From Hymenobacter chitinivorans DSM 11115 (GTDB lineage: Bacteria; Bacteroidota; Bacteroidia; Cytophagales; Hymenobacteraceae): DNA of 64,000 bases. The stretch lies in contig NZ_PGFA01000002.1 in the NCBI RefSeq assembly GCF_002797555.1, positions 558,001 to 622,000 of the forward strand, in the 5' to 3' direction. The stretch's first letter is position 1, and each line of letters begins with the position of its first letter. The translations under genes and the position numbers were made by a program. Shown here piece after piece: positions 40,642-50,503 of this stretch. The notes beneath the pieces are model-generated. The model was not told the DNA's origin. It did no database searches and saw nothing but the letters and a program-made list of their open reading frames with translations.

Positions 40642-42303
40642 ATGAACAAATACAGCCGCATTTATACTCAGGACGACAGTTTGCCCGCTTCCCAGGCCAT
40701 GCTCATTGGCTCGGGGTTGTCGGAGGCCGATTTGCGCAAGCCCTTCGTGGGCATCTGCTCCACCGGCTTCGACGGCAATACCTGCAACATGCACCTCAAC
40801 GGCCTGGCCGACCACGTGAAGGCAGGAGTGCAGACGGCTGGCCTGGTGGGGCTGCGGTTTAACACGATTGGCGTGTCGGACGGTATTACCAACGGCACGC
40901 CGGGTATGCGCTACTCGTTGGTGTCGCGCGAAATCATTGCCGACTCCATCGAGGCCATGGCCGGGGCCCACAACTACGATGCCCTGGCCTGCGTGGTGGG
41001 CTGCGACAAAAACATGCCCGGCTCCCTGATGGCCCTGGCCCGGCTCAACCGACCCGGGCTGATGGTGTACGGCGGCACGATTAAAGGTGGCTCGTTTAAA
41101 GGCCAGCAGCTAAACATCGTGTCCTGCTTCGAGGCCTACGGCAAAAAGTTGCAGAACAACATTTCCGACGAGGATTACCGCGGTATCATTCAGCACGCCT
41201 GTCCGGGCCCCGGGGCCTGCGGGGGCATGTACACGGCCAATACCATGGCTTCGGCGGCCGAGGTGCTAGGCATGTCGGTGCCTTTTTCATCCTCGGCGCC
41301 GGCCGTGAGTGAGCAGAAGCGGCAGGAGTGCCTGCGCACCGGCGAATACCTGCTGCGGCTGTTGGAAATGGACCTCAAGCCCCGGGACATAATGGTGCGC
41401 GAAGCCTTCGAAAACGCCATGGTGCTTATCACGGCACTAGGCGGCTCCACCAACGCCGTTATTCACCTGCTGGCCATTGCCGACGCGGCCGGCGTGAAGC
41501 TCACGCTGCAGGACTTTCAGAACGTGAGCAACCGGGTGCCCATGCTGGCCGACCTCAAGCCCAGCGGCAAGTACCTGATGGAGGATTTGTCGGCCCTGGG
41601 TGGGGTGCCGGCGGTGATGAAAACGTTGCTCAACGAAGGCCTGCTGACCGGCAACCTACCGACGGTAACGGGCAAAACCCTGGCTGAAAACCTGGCCGGA
41701 ATTGCGGCCCTGGGTGAGGAGCAGGATTTGCTGCGGCCGTTTTCCAACCCCATCAAAGCCGACGGCCACATCCAGATTCTCTACGGCAACCTGGCCCCCG
41801 AGGGCGCAGTGGCCAAAATCACCGGCAAGGAAGGCACCCGCTTCGAGGGCCCGGCCAGCGTGTTCGACTCGGAAGAAGAGCTAAACGAAGGCTTAAAGGG
41901 AATTGAGCCCGGCCAAGTCGTCATTATCCGCTACGTGGGGCCCAAGGGCGGGCCGGGCATGCCCGAAATGCTCAAGCCGACCTCGGCCATCATCGGGGCC
42001 GGACTGGGCGACAAGGTGGCTTTGGTAACCGACGGCCGCTTTTCGGGCGGCACCCACGGCTTCGTTATCGGCCACGTAAGCCCCGAGGCCTACGACGGTG
42101 GCCCTATTGCCCTGGTCCGCAACGGTGACCAGGTGGTGCTCGACGCGGCCAACAACACCATGAATATACTGGTGGACGAGGTCGAGCTGGCCGCCCGCCG
42201 CGCCCAGTGGACGCCGCCGGCCGTGAATGCGCCCCGGGGCGTGCTGCGCAAATACATCCGCACCGTGGGCTCGGCCAGTACCGGGTGCATCACCGATTCG
42301 TGA
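40642..42303 (+). CDS. ilvD: Dihydroxy-acid dehydratase
   Basis: 553 residues, full length. It dehydrates the dihydroxy acids to 2-keto acids in the Ile/Val pathway with an Fe-S cluster. Cys ligand regions: [37 protein letters not shown] and [20 protein letters not shown]-terminal signatures: [20 protein letters not shown] and [20 protein letters not shown], then HVSPEA. It starts 6 bases after the GC-rich palindrome and ends 20 bases before ilvB. Very confident. Confidence 0.96.
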   Translation: MNKYSRIYTQDDSLPASQAMLIGSGLSEADLRKPFVGICSTGFDGNTCNMHLNGLADHVKAGVQTAGLVGLRFNTIGVSDGITNGTPGMRYSLVSREIIADSIEAMAGAHNYDALACVVGCDKNMPGSLMALARLNRPGLMVYGGTIKGGSFKGQQLNIVSCFEAYGKKLQNNISDEDYRGIIQHACPGPGACGGMYTANTMASAAEVLGMSVPFSSSAPAVSEQKRQECLRTGEYLLRLLEMDLKPRDIMVREAFENAMVLITALGGSTNAVIHLLAIADAAGVKLTLQDFQNVSNRVPMLADLKPSGKYLMEDLSALGGVPAVMKTLLNEGLLTGNLPTVTGKTLAENLAGIAALGEEQDLLRPFSNPIKADGHIQILYGNLAPEGAVAKITGKEGTRFEGPASVFDSEEELNEGLKGIEPGQVVIIRYVGPKGGPGMPEMLKPTSAIIGAGLGDKVALVTDGRFSGGTHGFVIGHVSPEAYDGGPIALVRNGDQVVLDAANNTMNILVDEVELAARRAQWTPPAVNAPRGVLRKYIRTVGSASTGCITDS

Positions 42304-42323
42304 GGCCAGTCAAACGCAAGCTT

Positions 42324-44060
42324 ATGTTGACTCAGGAAAAAACAACCCAGCTGGCCCCGGAAACGGCTCTGCCAACCATGTCGGGCGCGGAAATGACCCT
42401 GCGCGCCCTGCTGGCCGAAGGCGTCGATACGATTTTTGGCTACCCCGGCGGTGCCATTATCCCGATTTACGACGCGCTGTACGACTTCGCCGGGCAGCTC
42501 AACCACGTACTGGTGCGCCACGAGCAGGGCGGTATTCACGCGGCCCAGGGCTACGCCCGGGCCTCGGGCAAGGTCGGCGTCGTGTTTGCCACTAGCGGCC
42601 CGGGCGCTACCAACCTCGTCACCGGCCTGGCCGATGCCCAGATTGACAGCACCCCGCTGGTGTGCATCACCGGGCAGGTGTTTGCCCATCTGCTCGGCAC
42701 CGATGCTTTTCAGGAAACCGACATCATCAATATCACCACGCCGGTTACGAAGTGGAATTTTCAGGTTACGGAGGCTAGTCAGCTGCCCGAGGCCCTGGCC
42801 AAGGCCTTCTACCTGGCCCGCAGCGGCCGGCCCGGCCCGGTCCTGATTGACATTACCAAAAACGCCCAGCTGCAGCAGTTTGACTTTCCGGAGTACAAAC
42901 CCTGCACCCACATCCGCAGCTACCGGCCCGCGCCCATCGTGCGGCCCGAGTACGTGGCCCAGGCCGCGGCTTTAATCAACCAGGCGAAGCGCCCGTTTGT
43001 GCTCTGGGGACAGGGCGTGACGCTGGGCCGGGCCGAAAATGAATTCCGCGCCTTTATCGAAAAAAGCGGCATTCCGGCGGCCTGGACCATTCTCGGGGCC
43101 GGAGCCCTGCCCACCGACCACCCGCTGAACGTGGGCATGCTGGGCATGCACGGCAACTACGGCCCTAACGTGTTGACCAACGAGTGCGACGTGCTCATTG
43201 CCATCGGCATGCGCTTCGACGACCGGGTCACGGGCCGCCTCGACAAGTACGCCAAGCAGGCCCAGGTCATTCACCTCGACATTGACCCCACCGAAATCGA
43301 CAAGAACGTGGCGGCCACCGTGCCCGTGTGGGGTGACTGCAAGGAAACCCTGCCGCTGCTCACCGAGCTGGTCGAAGCCAAAACTCACCCCGAGTGGCGG
43401 CAGCGCTTCGAGCAGTACCAAGCCGAGGAAGTAGCCGCCGTTATCCAGGACGAGCTGTTTCCGACCTCGGATGAGCTGACGATGGGCGAAGTTATCCAGC
43501 TGCTCAATGAGCTGACCCAGGGCGAGGCCATCGTGGTAACCGACGTGGGCCAGCACCAGATGGTGGCCTGCCGCTACGCCAAGTTCAACCATGCCCGTAG
43601 CAACATCACCAGCGGCGGGCTGGGCACCATGGGCTTTGCGCTGCCGGCCGCCATCGGCGCTAAGTTTGGCCGCCCCGACCGGCCCGTGGTAGCCATCATC
43701 GGCGACGGCGGCATCCAGATGACCATTCAGGAGCTGGGCACCATTATGCAAACCGGCGTCGAGGTGAAAATCATCATTCTCAACAACCAGTTTCTGGGCA
43801 TGGTGCGGCAGTGGCAGGAGCTGTTTCACGAGCGGCGCTATTCCTTCGTCAACATTGCCAGCCCCGACTACGTGACCGTCGCCAGCGGCTACAGCATTGC
43901 TGGCAAGCGGGTGGCGGAGCGGCCGGAGCTGCGCAGCTCCCTGCAGGAAATGCTGCAGCACCCCGGCTCTTTCCTGCTGGAAGTCATGGTGACCAAGGAA
44001 AACAACATCTTCCCCATGGTGCCCCAGGGCTGTAGCGTAAGCGAAATCCGCCTGCGCTGA
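42324..44060 (+). CDS. ilvB: Acetolactate synthase, large subunit
   Basis: 578 residues from the ATG at 42324. This TPP/FAD enzyme forms acetolactate and acetohydroxybutyrate. Catalytic Glu is in DALYDFAGQLNHVLVRHEQG, with FGYPGGAIIPIYDAL before it. The FAD region is around GMRFDDRVTGRLDKYA. The TPP/Mg motif is IIGDGGIQMTIQELGTI followed by ILNNQFLGMVRQWQELF. It comes between ilvD and ilvN. The 107 bases before ilvN contain degenerate GTGAA-type repeats in both orientations. Very confident. Confidence 0.96.
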   Translation: MLTQEKTTQLAPETALPTMSGAEMTLRALLAEGVDTIFGYPGGAIIPIYDALYDFAGQLNHVLVRHEQGGIHAAQGYARASGKVGVVFATSGPGATNLVTGLADAQIDSTPLVCITGQVFAHLLGTDAFQETDIINITTPVTKWNFQVTEASQLPEALAKAFYLARSGRPGPVLIDITKNAQLQQFDFPEYKPCTHIRSYRPAPIVRPEYVAQAAALINQAKRPFVLWGQGVTLGRAENEFRAFIEKSGIPAAWTILGAGALPTDHPLNVGMLGMHGNYGPNVLTNECDVLIAIGMRFDDRVTGRLDKYAKQAQVIHLDIDPTEIDKNVAATVPVWGDCKETLPLLTELVEAKTHPEWRQRFEQYQAEEVAAVIQDELFPTSDELTMGEVIQLLNELTQGEAIVVTDVGQHQMVACRYAKFNHARSNITSGGLGTMGFALPAAIGAKFGRPDRPVVAIIGDGGIQMTIQELGTIMQTGVEVKIIILNNQFLGMVRQWQELFHERRYSFVNIASPDYVTVASGYSIAGKRVAERPELRSSLQEMLQHPGSFLLEVMVTKENNIFPMVPQGCSVSEIRLR

Positions 44061-44167
44061 GTAGTGAAATTGTGAAAGGTGAAGTTGCGAAAGTAGTATC
44101 GGCTATTTCGTTGTCCACCATTCACTTTCGAGGATTTCACAAGTTCATCCATCACAACTTCACTTTT

Positions 44168-44773
44168 ATGAGTGAGCACCCTATCGAGCGGCAGGAATAC
44201 AACATCACGGCCTATACCGAGAACCAGATTGGCTTGCTTAACCGCATTGCCATCATCTTCTCACGCCGCAAGCTCAACGTGGAGAGCCTGAACACTTCCC
44301 CCTCGGAAATCGAGGGAATTCACCGCTTCAACATCGTGATTCACGAGACGGAAGACGTGGTGCGCAAGATTGCCAAGCAGATCGAAAAGCAGGTGGAAGT
44401 GCTCAAGGTGTACTACAACACCAACCAGGAGGTAATCTGGCAGGAAATGGCCCTCTACAAAGTGCCCACCGACGTCATTGCCGAAAAAGCCTCCGTGGAG
44501 CGCCTGCTGCGGGAGCACGGCGCCCGGGCCGTGGTCATCCGCAAGGACTACACCGTGTTTGAAACCACCGGCCACCGCGAGGAAACCGACACGCTCATCA
44601 AAGTGCTGCAGCCCTACGGTCTGATTGAGTTCGTGCGCTCGGCCCGCATTGCCATCATCAAGCACAGCGACGGCTTCAACCGCAAGCTGCGCGAGTTTGA
44701 GCGCACCGAGCCCGGCTCGGAAGTCGTGGAAAACGAGTTTCTCAACCGCCGCGACGAGGTGTTCGAGATGTAG
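44168..44773 (+). CDS. ilvN: Acetolactate synthase, small (regulatory) subunit
   Basis: 201 residues from the ATG at 44168. The N-terminal ACT domain (EYNITAYTENQIGLLNRIAI, FSRRKLNVESLNTSPSEIEG) senses branched-chain amino acids and feeds back on IlvB. The C-terminal domain (EMALYKVPTDVIAEKASVER, RPYGL-like QPYGLIEFVRSARIAIIKHS) is the activation domain. Slightly longer than the 160-190 common elsewhere but normal for this phylum. It is followed by a MITE-like element and ilvC. Very confident. Confidence 0.94.
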   Translation: MSEHPIERQEYNITAYTENQIGLLNRIAIIFSRRKLNVESLNTSPSEIEGIHRFNIVIHETEDVVRKIAKQIEKQVEVLKVYYNTNQEVIWQEMALYKVPTDVIAEKASVERLLREHGARAVVIRKDYTVFETTGHREETDTLIKVLQPYGLIEFVRSARIAIIKHSDGFNRKLREFERTEPGSEVVENEFLNRRDEVFEM

Positions 44774-44791
44774 AAAAGCCTACCGCTTCGC

Positions 44792-44951
44792 CTGTCATCC
44801 TGAGCAAAGCGAAGGACCTTCCTCTGATAAGTGACAAAGACTTATTAAACGTGATAAAGCTCTTTTTCCGCTCCACGCAAAGGTCTTCAGCACATTGAAT
44901 TAACTGCAGTGGGGTAGGCAGGGAAGGTCCTTCGAAAGCGCAGGATGACAG
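44792..44951. mobile_element. MITE-like element, copy B (160 bp)
   Basis: Terminal repeats CTGTCATCCTGAGC / GC...AGGATGACAG extend to about 30 bp with few mismatches (inner block GAAGGACCTTCC). It shares internal blocks with copy A at 31332-31504 in the same orientation and order. It is non-coding and fills the ilvN-ilvC gap. The CTGAGCAAAGCGAAGGA part resembles a repeat word I recall from many Bacteroidota and Chlorobi genomes. Confidence 0.82.
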
Positions 44952-45027
44952 GTTAAACAACGGCCGCGTCCATCCGCCTCAGAAAATCAACTCAACAATC
45001 ATCCATCAACCCCCAACAATCACCATC

Positions 45028-46092
45028 ATGGCAATCATTAACTTTGGCGGCGTAGACGAAACTGTCATCACCCGCGACGAGTATCCGCTGTTCAAGGCCC
45101 AGGCCTACCTCAAGGACGAAGTCATTGCCGTGATTGGGTACGGGGTGCAGGGTCCGGGGCAGGCGCTGAACCTGCGCGACAATGGCTTCAACGTCATCAT
45201 CGGCCAGCGTCAGGACTCACCGTCCTGGGAAAAGGCCCTGCAAGACGGCTGGGTGGAAGGCGAAACCCTGTTTTCCATCGAGGAAGCCGCTGAGCGTGGT
45301 ACCATCATTGCCAACTTGCTTTCGGATGCCGGCCAGATTGCGCTGTGGCCCACGCTGAAAGCACACCTGACGCCGGGCAAAACGCTGTACTTCTCCCACG
45401 GCTTTGGCATCACCTTCAACGACCAGACCAACATCATCCCGCCCGCCGATGTGGACGTGATTCTGGTAGCGCCCAAGGGCAGCGGCACGAGCTTGCGCCG
45501 CTTGTATGTGCAGGGTGGCGGGCTGAATTCGTCGTACGCCGTCTTTCAGGACGCTACCGGCGAGGCCCTGGAAAAGGCCATTGCCCTGGGCATCGGGGTG
45601 GGCTCGGGCTACTTGTTCGAAACCGACTTCAAGCGCGAAGTATACTCCGATTTGACCGGGGAGCGGGGCGTGCTCATGGGCGCCTTGGCCGGCATCATCG
45701 AGGCTCAGTACCAAGTGCTGCGTCAGCGCGGCCACTCGCCCTCCGAGGCCTTCAACGAAACCGTGGAAGAGCTGACCCAGAGCCTGGTGCCCCTGGTGGG
45801 CGAAAACGGCATGGACTGGATGTTCAGCAACTGCTCGGTGACGGCCCAGCGCGGCGCCCTCGATTGGAAGGGCCGCTTCCGCGAAGCTACGCTGCCGGTG
45901 TTGAATGAATTGTACGACAGCGTGGCCTCGGGCAAGGAAGCCGAGCGTACCATCCAGCGCGGCTCCACGCCCAATTACCGCCAGGAGCTGGAAGTGGAAT
46001 TGAAGGAAGTGCGGGACTCGGAGCTGTGGCAGACGGGCGCCACCGTGCGCCAGCTTCGCTCCCTGAAGAAAACCGCCGAAGCCGATGCCTAG
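45028..46092 (+). CDS. ilvC: Ketol-acid reductoisomerase
   Basis: 354 residues, the short class I form. It isomerises and reduces acetolactate to dihydroxy-isovalerate with NAD(P)H and Mg2+. The Rossmann motif is EVIAVIGYGVQGPGQALNLR; catalytic regions are YFSHGFGITFNDQT, ILVAPKGSGTSLRRLYVQGG and DLTGERGVLMGALAGIIEAQ (metal acids), then CSVTAQRGAL. The cofactor loop reads GQRQDSPSW, with Arg present and Ser later; preference for NADPH cannot be settled by eye. Its last 8 bases overlap ilvA. Very confident. Confidence 0.95.
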   Translation: MAIINFGGVDETVITRDEYPLFKAQAYLKDEVIAVIGYGVQGPGQALNLRDNGFNVIIGQRQDSPSWEKALQDGWVEGETLFSIEEAAERGTIIANLLSDAGQIALWPTLKAHLTPGKTLYFSHGFGITFNDQTNIIPPADVDVILVAPKGSGTSLRRLYVQGGGLNSSYAVFQDATGEALEKAIALGIGVGSGYLFETDFKREVYSDLTGERGVLMGALAGIIEAQYQVLRQRGHSPSEAFNETVEELTQSLVPLVGENGMDWMFSNCSVTAQRGALDWKGRFREATLPVLNELYDSVASGKEAERTIQRGSTPNYRQELEVELKEVRDSELWQTGATVRQLRSLKKTAEADA

Positions 46093-47359
46093 CGACACAC
46101 TAGCCCCTTCAGCCCCCGTGGTGCGGCTCCCGAATGTGGAGCAGGCCGCCCGCAATTTGCAGGGCGTGATTTACGAAACCCTGCTCCAGCAGAATCTGGG
46201 CCTCTCGGCCGCCTATGGCGCGGCGGTGTACCTGAAGCGGGAAGACTTGCAGGTGGTGCGCTCCTACAAAATCCGGGGCGCCTACCACAAGATTTCCCAA
46301 CTGGCCCGGGAGCAGCACCCGCCGCAGGTAGTGTGCGCCAGCGCCGGCAACCACGCCCAGGGCGTGGCCTACGCCTGCCAGCTGCTGGGGCTGAAGGGCT
46401 ATATTTTCATGCCGGCCAACACCCCGGCCCAGAAGGTGAGCAAAGTGCGGCTGTTCGGGCAGGCGCAGGTGGAAGTTGTCCTGACCGGTAACACATTTGA
46501 CGACACGTTTCAGGCTGCCCGGCAGTTTTGCGACGAGCAAGGCAGCGCCTTTGTGCATCCCTTCGATGATCTGGCCATTATCGAAGGCCAGGCCACGGTC
46601 GGGCTGGAAATCCTGAAAGCCGCGCCCCAGGCCATTGATTACCTGTTTATGCCCATTGGCGGGGGCGGCTTGGCTTCGGGCGTGGGGAGCGTGTTCCGGC
46701 AATTGAGCCCGAAAACCAAGCTCATCGGCGTGCAGCCGCTGGGTGCGCCTTCCATGCAGCAGGCCATTCAAACCGGCCGGCGGCAGGCCCTAACGCACAT
46801 CGAAAGCTTCGTGGACGGCGCCGCAGTAAAGTGTCCCGGGGCCCTGACTTTCGAGCTGTGCCGGGAGCTGCTCGACGACGTGGTGCTGGTGCCCGAAGGT
46901 CAGGTCTGCGAAGACTTGCTCAAGATGTACAACGAGGAAGGCATTGTGCTCGAGCCGGCCGGCACGCTCAGCATCTCGGCCCTGCGGCAGTTTGCCGACG
47001 AAATCCGGGGTAAAACGGTGGTGTGCGTGCTCAGCGGCAGCAACAACGACATTACCCGCATGGAGGACATCAAGGAGCGGGCCATGCGTCACCAGGGTCT
47101 GAAACACTATTTCATGGTGACCTTCAACCAGCGCCCCGGAGCCCTGCGCCGCTTCGTGACCCAGGTGCTGCACCCCGACGACGACATCATTCACTTCCAG
47201 TACATCAAGAAAAACAACAAGGAAAAGGGCCCGGTTTTCGTCGGCATCGAAGTCAAAAAGCCCCACGAAATTGAGGGAATCCAGCAACGGATGGAGCAGG
47301 AAGGCTTCGCTTACGAGTACCTGAACGGCAAGCAGGATTTCTTGAGTCTGCTGGTGTAG
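46085..47359 (+). CDS. ilvA: Threonine deaminase (biosynthetic)
   Basis: 424 residues. This PLP enzyme makes 2-oxobutanoate, the first committed step to Ile. PLP Lys is in VVRSYKIRGAYHKI; substrate loop CASAGNHAQGVAYAC; phosphate-binding GGGGLASGVGSV; EPAGTLSIS. A single ACT-like regulatory domain is at the C-terminus (KHYFMVTFNQRPGALRRFVT to the end), the short form common in this phylum, in contrast to the double domain of enteric IlvA. It overlaps ilvC by 8 bases, so it is coupled. Very confident. Confidence 0.94.
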   Translation: MPSDTLAPSAPVVRLPNVEQAARNLQGVIYETLLQQNLGLSAAYGAAVYLKREDLQVVRSYKIRGAYHKISQLAREQHPPQVVCASAGNHAQGVAYACQLLGLKGYIFMPANTPAQKVSKVRLFGQAQVEVVLTGNTFDDTFQAARQFCDEQGSAFVHPFDDLAIIEGQATVGLEILKAAPQAIDYLFMPIGGGGLASGVGSVFRQLSPKTKLIGVQPLGAPSMQQAIQTGRRQALTHIESFVDGAAVKCPGALTFELCRELLDDVVLVPEGQVCEDLLKMYNEEGIVLEPAGTLSISALRQFADEIRGKTVVCVLSGSNNDITRMEDIKERAMRHQGLKHYFMVTFNQRPGALRRFVTQVLHPDDDIIHFQYIKKNNKEKGPVFVGIEVKKPHEIEGIQQRMEQEGFAYEYLNGKQDFLSLLV

Positions 47360-47441
47360 GCAGAACGTATCAGCACGTCATGTCGAGCCAAACGGGGCAT
47401 TTCGCAGGCCGACGTTATGGGAAATAGAACAAGGCATAAGA

Positions 47442-47535
47442 ACGTCATGCTGAGCCATGCGAAGCATCTCTACCGCGGTGGTAACGCTAATTACCATGGC
47501 GCGCGAGATGTCTCCCATTGGCCGACATGACGTTC
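47442..47535. repeat. Degenerate palindromic repeat before leuA
   Basis: AACGTCATGCTGAGCC (47441 on) and GACATGACGTT (to 47534) form the ends. The left part through 47476 (GAAGCATCTCTACCGC) matches the inner arm of the 17530-17764 element; the right part matches the short CATGTC-type hairpins at 50475 and 52471. A further degenerate copy is at 47383-47415. The element looks like a recombinant of two families. Confidence 0.72.
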
Positions 47536-47609
47536 TTTGTTTAGTCTTGTACCCAGTAGTTTCTGCGTTAGGAGTTGTAGTTGGGTAAAATTTAATACAC
47601 TGACATTCA

Positions 47610-47703
47610 AGTTATTATAAATAAAAAACGTCGTATTGGAAATAGTAGGCGTGCCGAGGAGTCGTTTTCCCGGCTGCGCTTTGCCGGTGTACTTGCGGGC
47701 AGC
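47610..47703 (+). promoter_or_regulatory. Upstream element of leuA shared with the ilv operon
   Basis: AGTTATTATAAATAAAAAAC, ATTGGAAATAGT (47635-47646) and GTACTTGCGGGCAGC (47689-47703) match the upstream region of the ilv operon, with an identical 42-base spacing between the last two blocks. GTACTT (47689-47694) also pairs with AAGTAC (47714-47719) to form a hairpin ending 10 bases before the leuA start. Confidence 0.65.
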
Positions 47704-47728
47704 AATTCGCTGTAAGTACTCCGATAAT

Positions 47729-48895
47729 ATGGCTGCTCAGAAAATTCAGATCTTCGATACGACCCTGCGCGACGGGGAACAGGTGCCTGGCTGCAAGCTC
47801 AACCAAGACGAGAAACTCGTCATTGCCCGGCAGCTCGAGCTACTCGGTGTCGACGTGATTGAGGCGGGCTTCCCCGTGTCGAGCCCCGGCGACTTTGCCG
47901 CCGTGGCGGCCATTGCGGCCCAAACCCGGGAGGCTACGGTCTGCGGCCTTTCCCGGGCGGTAGAAAACGACATTCGGGTGGCGGCTGAGTCGCTGCGCCA
48001 CGCCCGCTACCCGCGAATTCACACCGGCATCGGCACTTCGGACTCCCACATCAAGTTCAAGCTCAACTCCACGCCGGAGCAGGTTATTGAGCGGGCCGTG
48101 GCGGCCGTGAAGCTGGCCAAATCCTTCGTGGAAGACGTGGAGTTTTACGCCGAAGACGCCGGCCGTACCAACAACGAGTTTCTGGCTCGCGTGTGCGAAG
48201 CCGCCATTCGGGCCGGGGCCACGGTGCTCAACATTCCGGACACGACCGGCTACTGCCTGCCCGAGGAATACGGCGCCAAAATCAAATATCTGTACGAAAA
48301 CGTGCGGGGCGTGCACAACGTGACGCTTTCCACGCACTGTCATAACGACTTGGGCTTGGCCACGGCCAATTCCATTGCCGGCGTCATGAACGGCGCCCGG
48401 CAGATTGAATGCACCATAAATGGGGTAGGGGAGCGGGCCGGCAACACGGCGTTAGAGGAGGTTGTGATGATTCTGCGCCAGCACCCTTACCTCCATTTGG
48501 ATACGGGCATCACCACGCCGCTGCTGGCCGAAACCTCGGCCATGGTGTCGCACATGATGGCCATGCCCGTGCAGCCCAACAAGGCTATTGTGGGAGCGAA
48601 TGCCTTTTCGCATTCGAGTGGAATCCACCAGGACGGCGTAATCAAGCACCGCGAGACGTACGAAATCATTGATCCGCGCGAGGTGGGCGTGGCGGATTCG
48701 TCGATTGTACTAACCGCTCGTTCGGGGCGCGCCGCCCTGGCGTACCGCCTGCAGAAAATTGGCTACGACTTCGACAAACACGCCCTGAACAAGGCTTACG
48801 CCTCCTTCCTGCAGCTGGCCGACCGCCAGAAGGAAGTAGTCGATACCGACCTGCACAGCTTGGTGGAACAGGAAAACCTGGTTGCTGCCAACTAA
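47729..48895 (+). CDS. leuA: 2-isopropylmalate synthase, short form
   Basis: 388 residues from the ATG at 47729. It condenses 2-ketoisovalerate with acetyl-CoA, the first step to Leu. Signatures: [53 protein letters not shown] and [13 protein letters not shown]. Metal His pair is in STHCHNDLG. The chain stops soon after the catalytic and linker parts; the C-terminal LeuA allosteric domain of about 130 residues that binds leucine is absent, so feedback by leucine is not expected in the classical way. Homocitrate-type relatives are possible but the leuCDB context settles the role. Confidence 0.92.
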   Translation: MAAQKIQIFDTTLRDGEQVPGCKLNQDEKLVIARQLELLGVDVIEAGFPVSSPGDFAAVAAIAAQTREATVCGLSRAVENDIRVAAESLRHARYPRIHTGIGTSDSHIKFKLNSTPEQVIERAVAAVKLAKSFVEDVEFYAEDAGRTNNEFLARVCEAAIRAGATVLNIPDTTGYCLPEEYGAKIKYLYENVRGVHNVTLSTHCHNDLGLATANSIAGVMNGARQIECTINGVGERAGNTALEEVVMILRQHPYLHLDTGITTPLLAETSAMVSHMMAMPVQPNKAIVGANAFSHSSGIHQDGVIKHRETYEIIDPREVGVADSSIVLTARSGRAALAYRLQKIGYDFDKHALNKAYASFLQLADRQKEVVDTDLHSLVEQENLVAAN

Positions 48896-48908
48896 TCCGC
48901 TGCCGCTT

Positions 48909-49055
48909 ATGAACCTGCCCCTGCAACACAGCCAAGTTGAGCCGCGCGCTGCCGCCCGCTCGTCGCGCTGCCCCGACTGGATAACCTACGCCGCCGAGCA
49001 AGCGCGCCAAGGCAACCGGTCCGCGGAAAACACGCCTCCTAAGGCTTCAAAGTAA
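48909..49055 (+). CDS. Possible small protein between leuA and leuC
   Basis: 48 codons (starting [20 protein letters not shown], ending NTPPKASK). It fits exactly in the gap: it starts 14 bases after leuA and stops 6 bases before leuC. The composition is polar and rich in Arg, Ala and Gln, with no signal peptide. No family is recognised. It might be a real small protein, a translational bridge that couples leuC to leuA, or chance. Confidence 0.4.
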   Translation: MNLPLQHSQVEPRAAARSSRCPDWITYAAEQARQGNRSAENTPPKASK

Positions 49056-49060
49056 GCATC

Positions 49061-50455
49061 ATGGCCAAGTCCTTATTCGATAAAATCTGGGATGCCCACG
49101 TGGTGAAAACCATTCCCGGCGGGCTGGAGGTGTTTTACATCGACCGGCACCTGATTCACGAAGTCACCAGCCCGCAGGCCTTCGATGAGCTGCAGGAGCG
49201 GGGCCTGCCCCTGAGCCGGCCGGAACAAATCCTGGCCACCGCCGACCACAACGTGCCGACCCGCAACCAGCACCTCCCGATTGAGGACCCGCTGAGCCGC
49301 TCCCAGGTAGATAAGCTCACCGAAAACTGCCAAAAGTTCGGCGTGGAGCTGTTCGGGCTGGGCCACCAGTACCAGGGTATCGTGCACGTCATCGGGCCGG
49401 AGCTGGGTGTGACCCAGCCGGGCATGACCATCGTGTGCGGCGACAGTCACACCTCGACCCACGGCGCCTTTGGGACCATTGCCTTCGGTATCGGCACCAG
49501 CCAAGTGACCCAGGTCATGGCTTCGCAGTGCTTGCTCATCAGCCGGCCCAAGCGCATGCGCATCACCGTGGACGGCGCGCTACGGCCCGGTGTGACGGCC
49601 AAGGATATCATCCTCTACATCATTTCGAAGCTCGGAACGGGCGGGGCTACGGGCTACTTTGTGGAGTACGCCGGCAGCGCCATTCGCGGCCTGAGCATGG
49701 AAGGCCGCATGACGGTCTGCAACATGAGCATCGAAATGGGAGCCCGCGGCGGCCTCATTGCCCCGGATGCCACTACGTTTGAGTACTTGCAAGGCCGGCC
49801 CTACGCCCCGCAGGGGGAACGGTGGGAGCAGGCCGTGGCGTATTGGCAAACCTTGTACTCGGAAGAAGGGGCCGAGTTCGAGTCGGAGCTGAGCTTCGAC
49901 GCTGCCACCATTCCCCCGATGATAACCTACGGCACTAACCCCGGTATGGGCATCGCGCTGAATAGCTCGATTCCGGTGCTCGGTACCGACGGGGAAGCGG
50001 CCAGCTTCGACAAGTCGTTGGCTTATATGGGCTTTTCCCCTGGTGAGTCGTTGCTGGGCAAGGAAATCAACTACGTCTTTATCGGCAGCTGCACCAACTC
50101 CCGCATCGAGGACCTGCGGGCCGTGGCGGCGTACGTGAAGGGCAAGCACAAGGCCACCCACGTGGAGGCCATCATCGTGCCCGGCTCCAAGCTGGTCGAG
50201 AAACAAGCCATTGCCGAAGGGCTCGACCAGGTGCTGGCTGAAGCCGGCTTCGAGCTGCGGGAGCCGGGCTGCTCGGCCTGCCTGGCCATGAACGACGACA
50301 AGATTCCGGCCGGCGCCTACTGCGTCTCGACCTCCAACCGCAACTTCGAAGGTCGCCAGGGCCCCGGCGCCCGCACCTTGCTGGCCAGCCCGCTGGTGGC
50401 GGCCATCACGGCCGTGGAAGGCCGCATTGTCGACATCACCCAGTATTTGAACTGA
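49061..50455 (+). CDS. leuC: 3-isopropylmalate dehydratase, large subunit
   Basis: 464 residues, full length aconitase-family subunit that isomerises isopropylmalate with LeuD. The [4Fe-4S] Cys residues are in [18 protein letters not shown] and [20 protein letters not shown]. Further signatures: [41 protein letters not shown] and [20 protein letters not shown]. It lies in the leuA-leuC-leuD-leuB order. Very confident. Confidence 0.97.
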   Translation: MAKSLFDKIWDAHVVKTIPGGLEVFYIDRHLIHEVTSPQAFDELQERGLPLSRPEQILATADHNVPTRNQHLPIEDPLSRSQVDKLTENCQKFGVELFGLGHQYQGIVHVIGPELGVTQPGMTIVCGDSHTSTHGAFGTIAFGIGTSQVTQVMASQCLLISRPKRMRITVDGALRPGVTAKDIILYIISKLGTGGATGYFVEYAGSAIRGLSMEGRMTVCNMSIEMGARGGLIAPDATTFEYLQGRPYAPQGERWEQAVAYWQTLYSEEGAEFESELSFDAATIPPMITYGTNPGMGIALNSSIPVLGTDGEAASFDKSLAYMGFSPGESLLGKEINYVFIGSCTNSRIEDLRAVAAYVKGKHKATHVEAIIVPGSKLVEKQAIAEGLDQVLAEAGFELREPGCSACLAMNDDKIPAGAYCVSTSNRNFEGRQGPGARTLLASPLVAAITAVEGRIVDITQYLN

Positions 50456-50474
50456 TAACCAAGCAAAAAAAGCA

Positions 50475-50503
50475 CGTCATGTCTCGCGTTGCTCGACATG
50501 ACG
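50475..50503. repeat. Short palindrome after leuC
   Basis: CGTCATGTC / GACATGACG arms around an 11-base loop TCGCGTTGCTC. Nearly the same hairpin (loop TCCCGTTGGTC) is at 52471-52493. The rest of 50456-50683 has an open stretch of 61 codons that I do not support as a gene. Confidence 0.7.

Noticed and set aside
44061..44167. Structured element between ilvB and ilvN
   Set aside because: GTGAA/TTCAC words recur in both orientations, but pairing is too imperfect to call a defined repeat or regulator.
47547..47588. Val-rich 13-residue peptide (LYPVVSALGVVVG) upstream of leuA, as a possible leader peptide
   Set aside because: It needs a TTG start, lies before the shared upstream element, and no GC-rich terminator follows before leuA.
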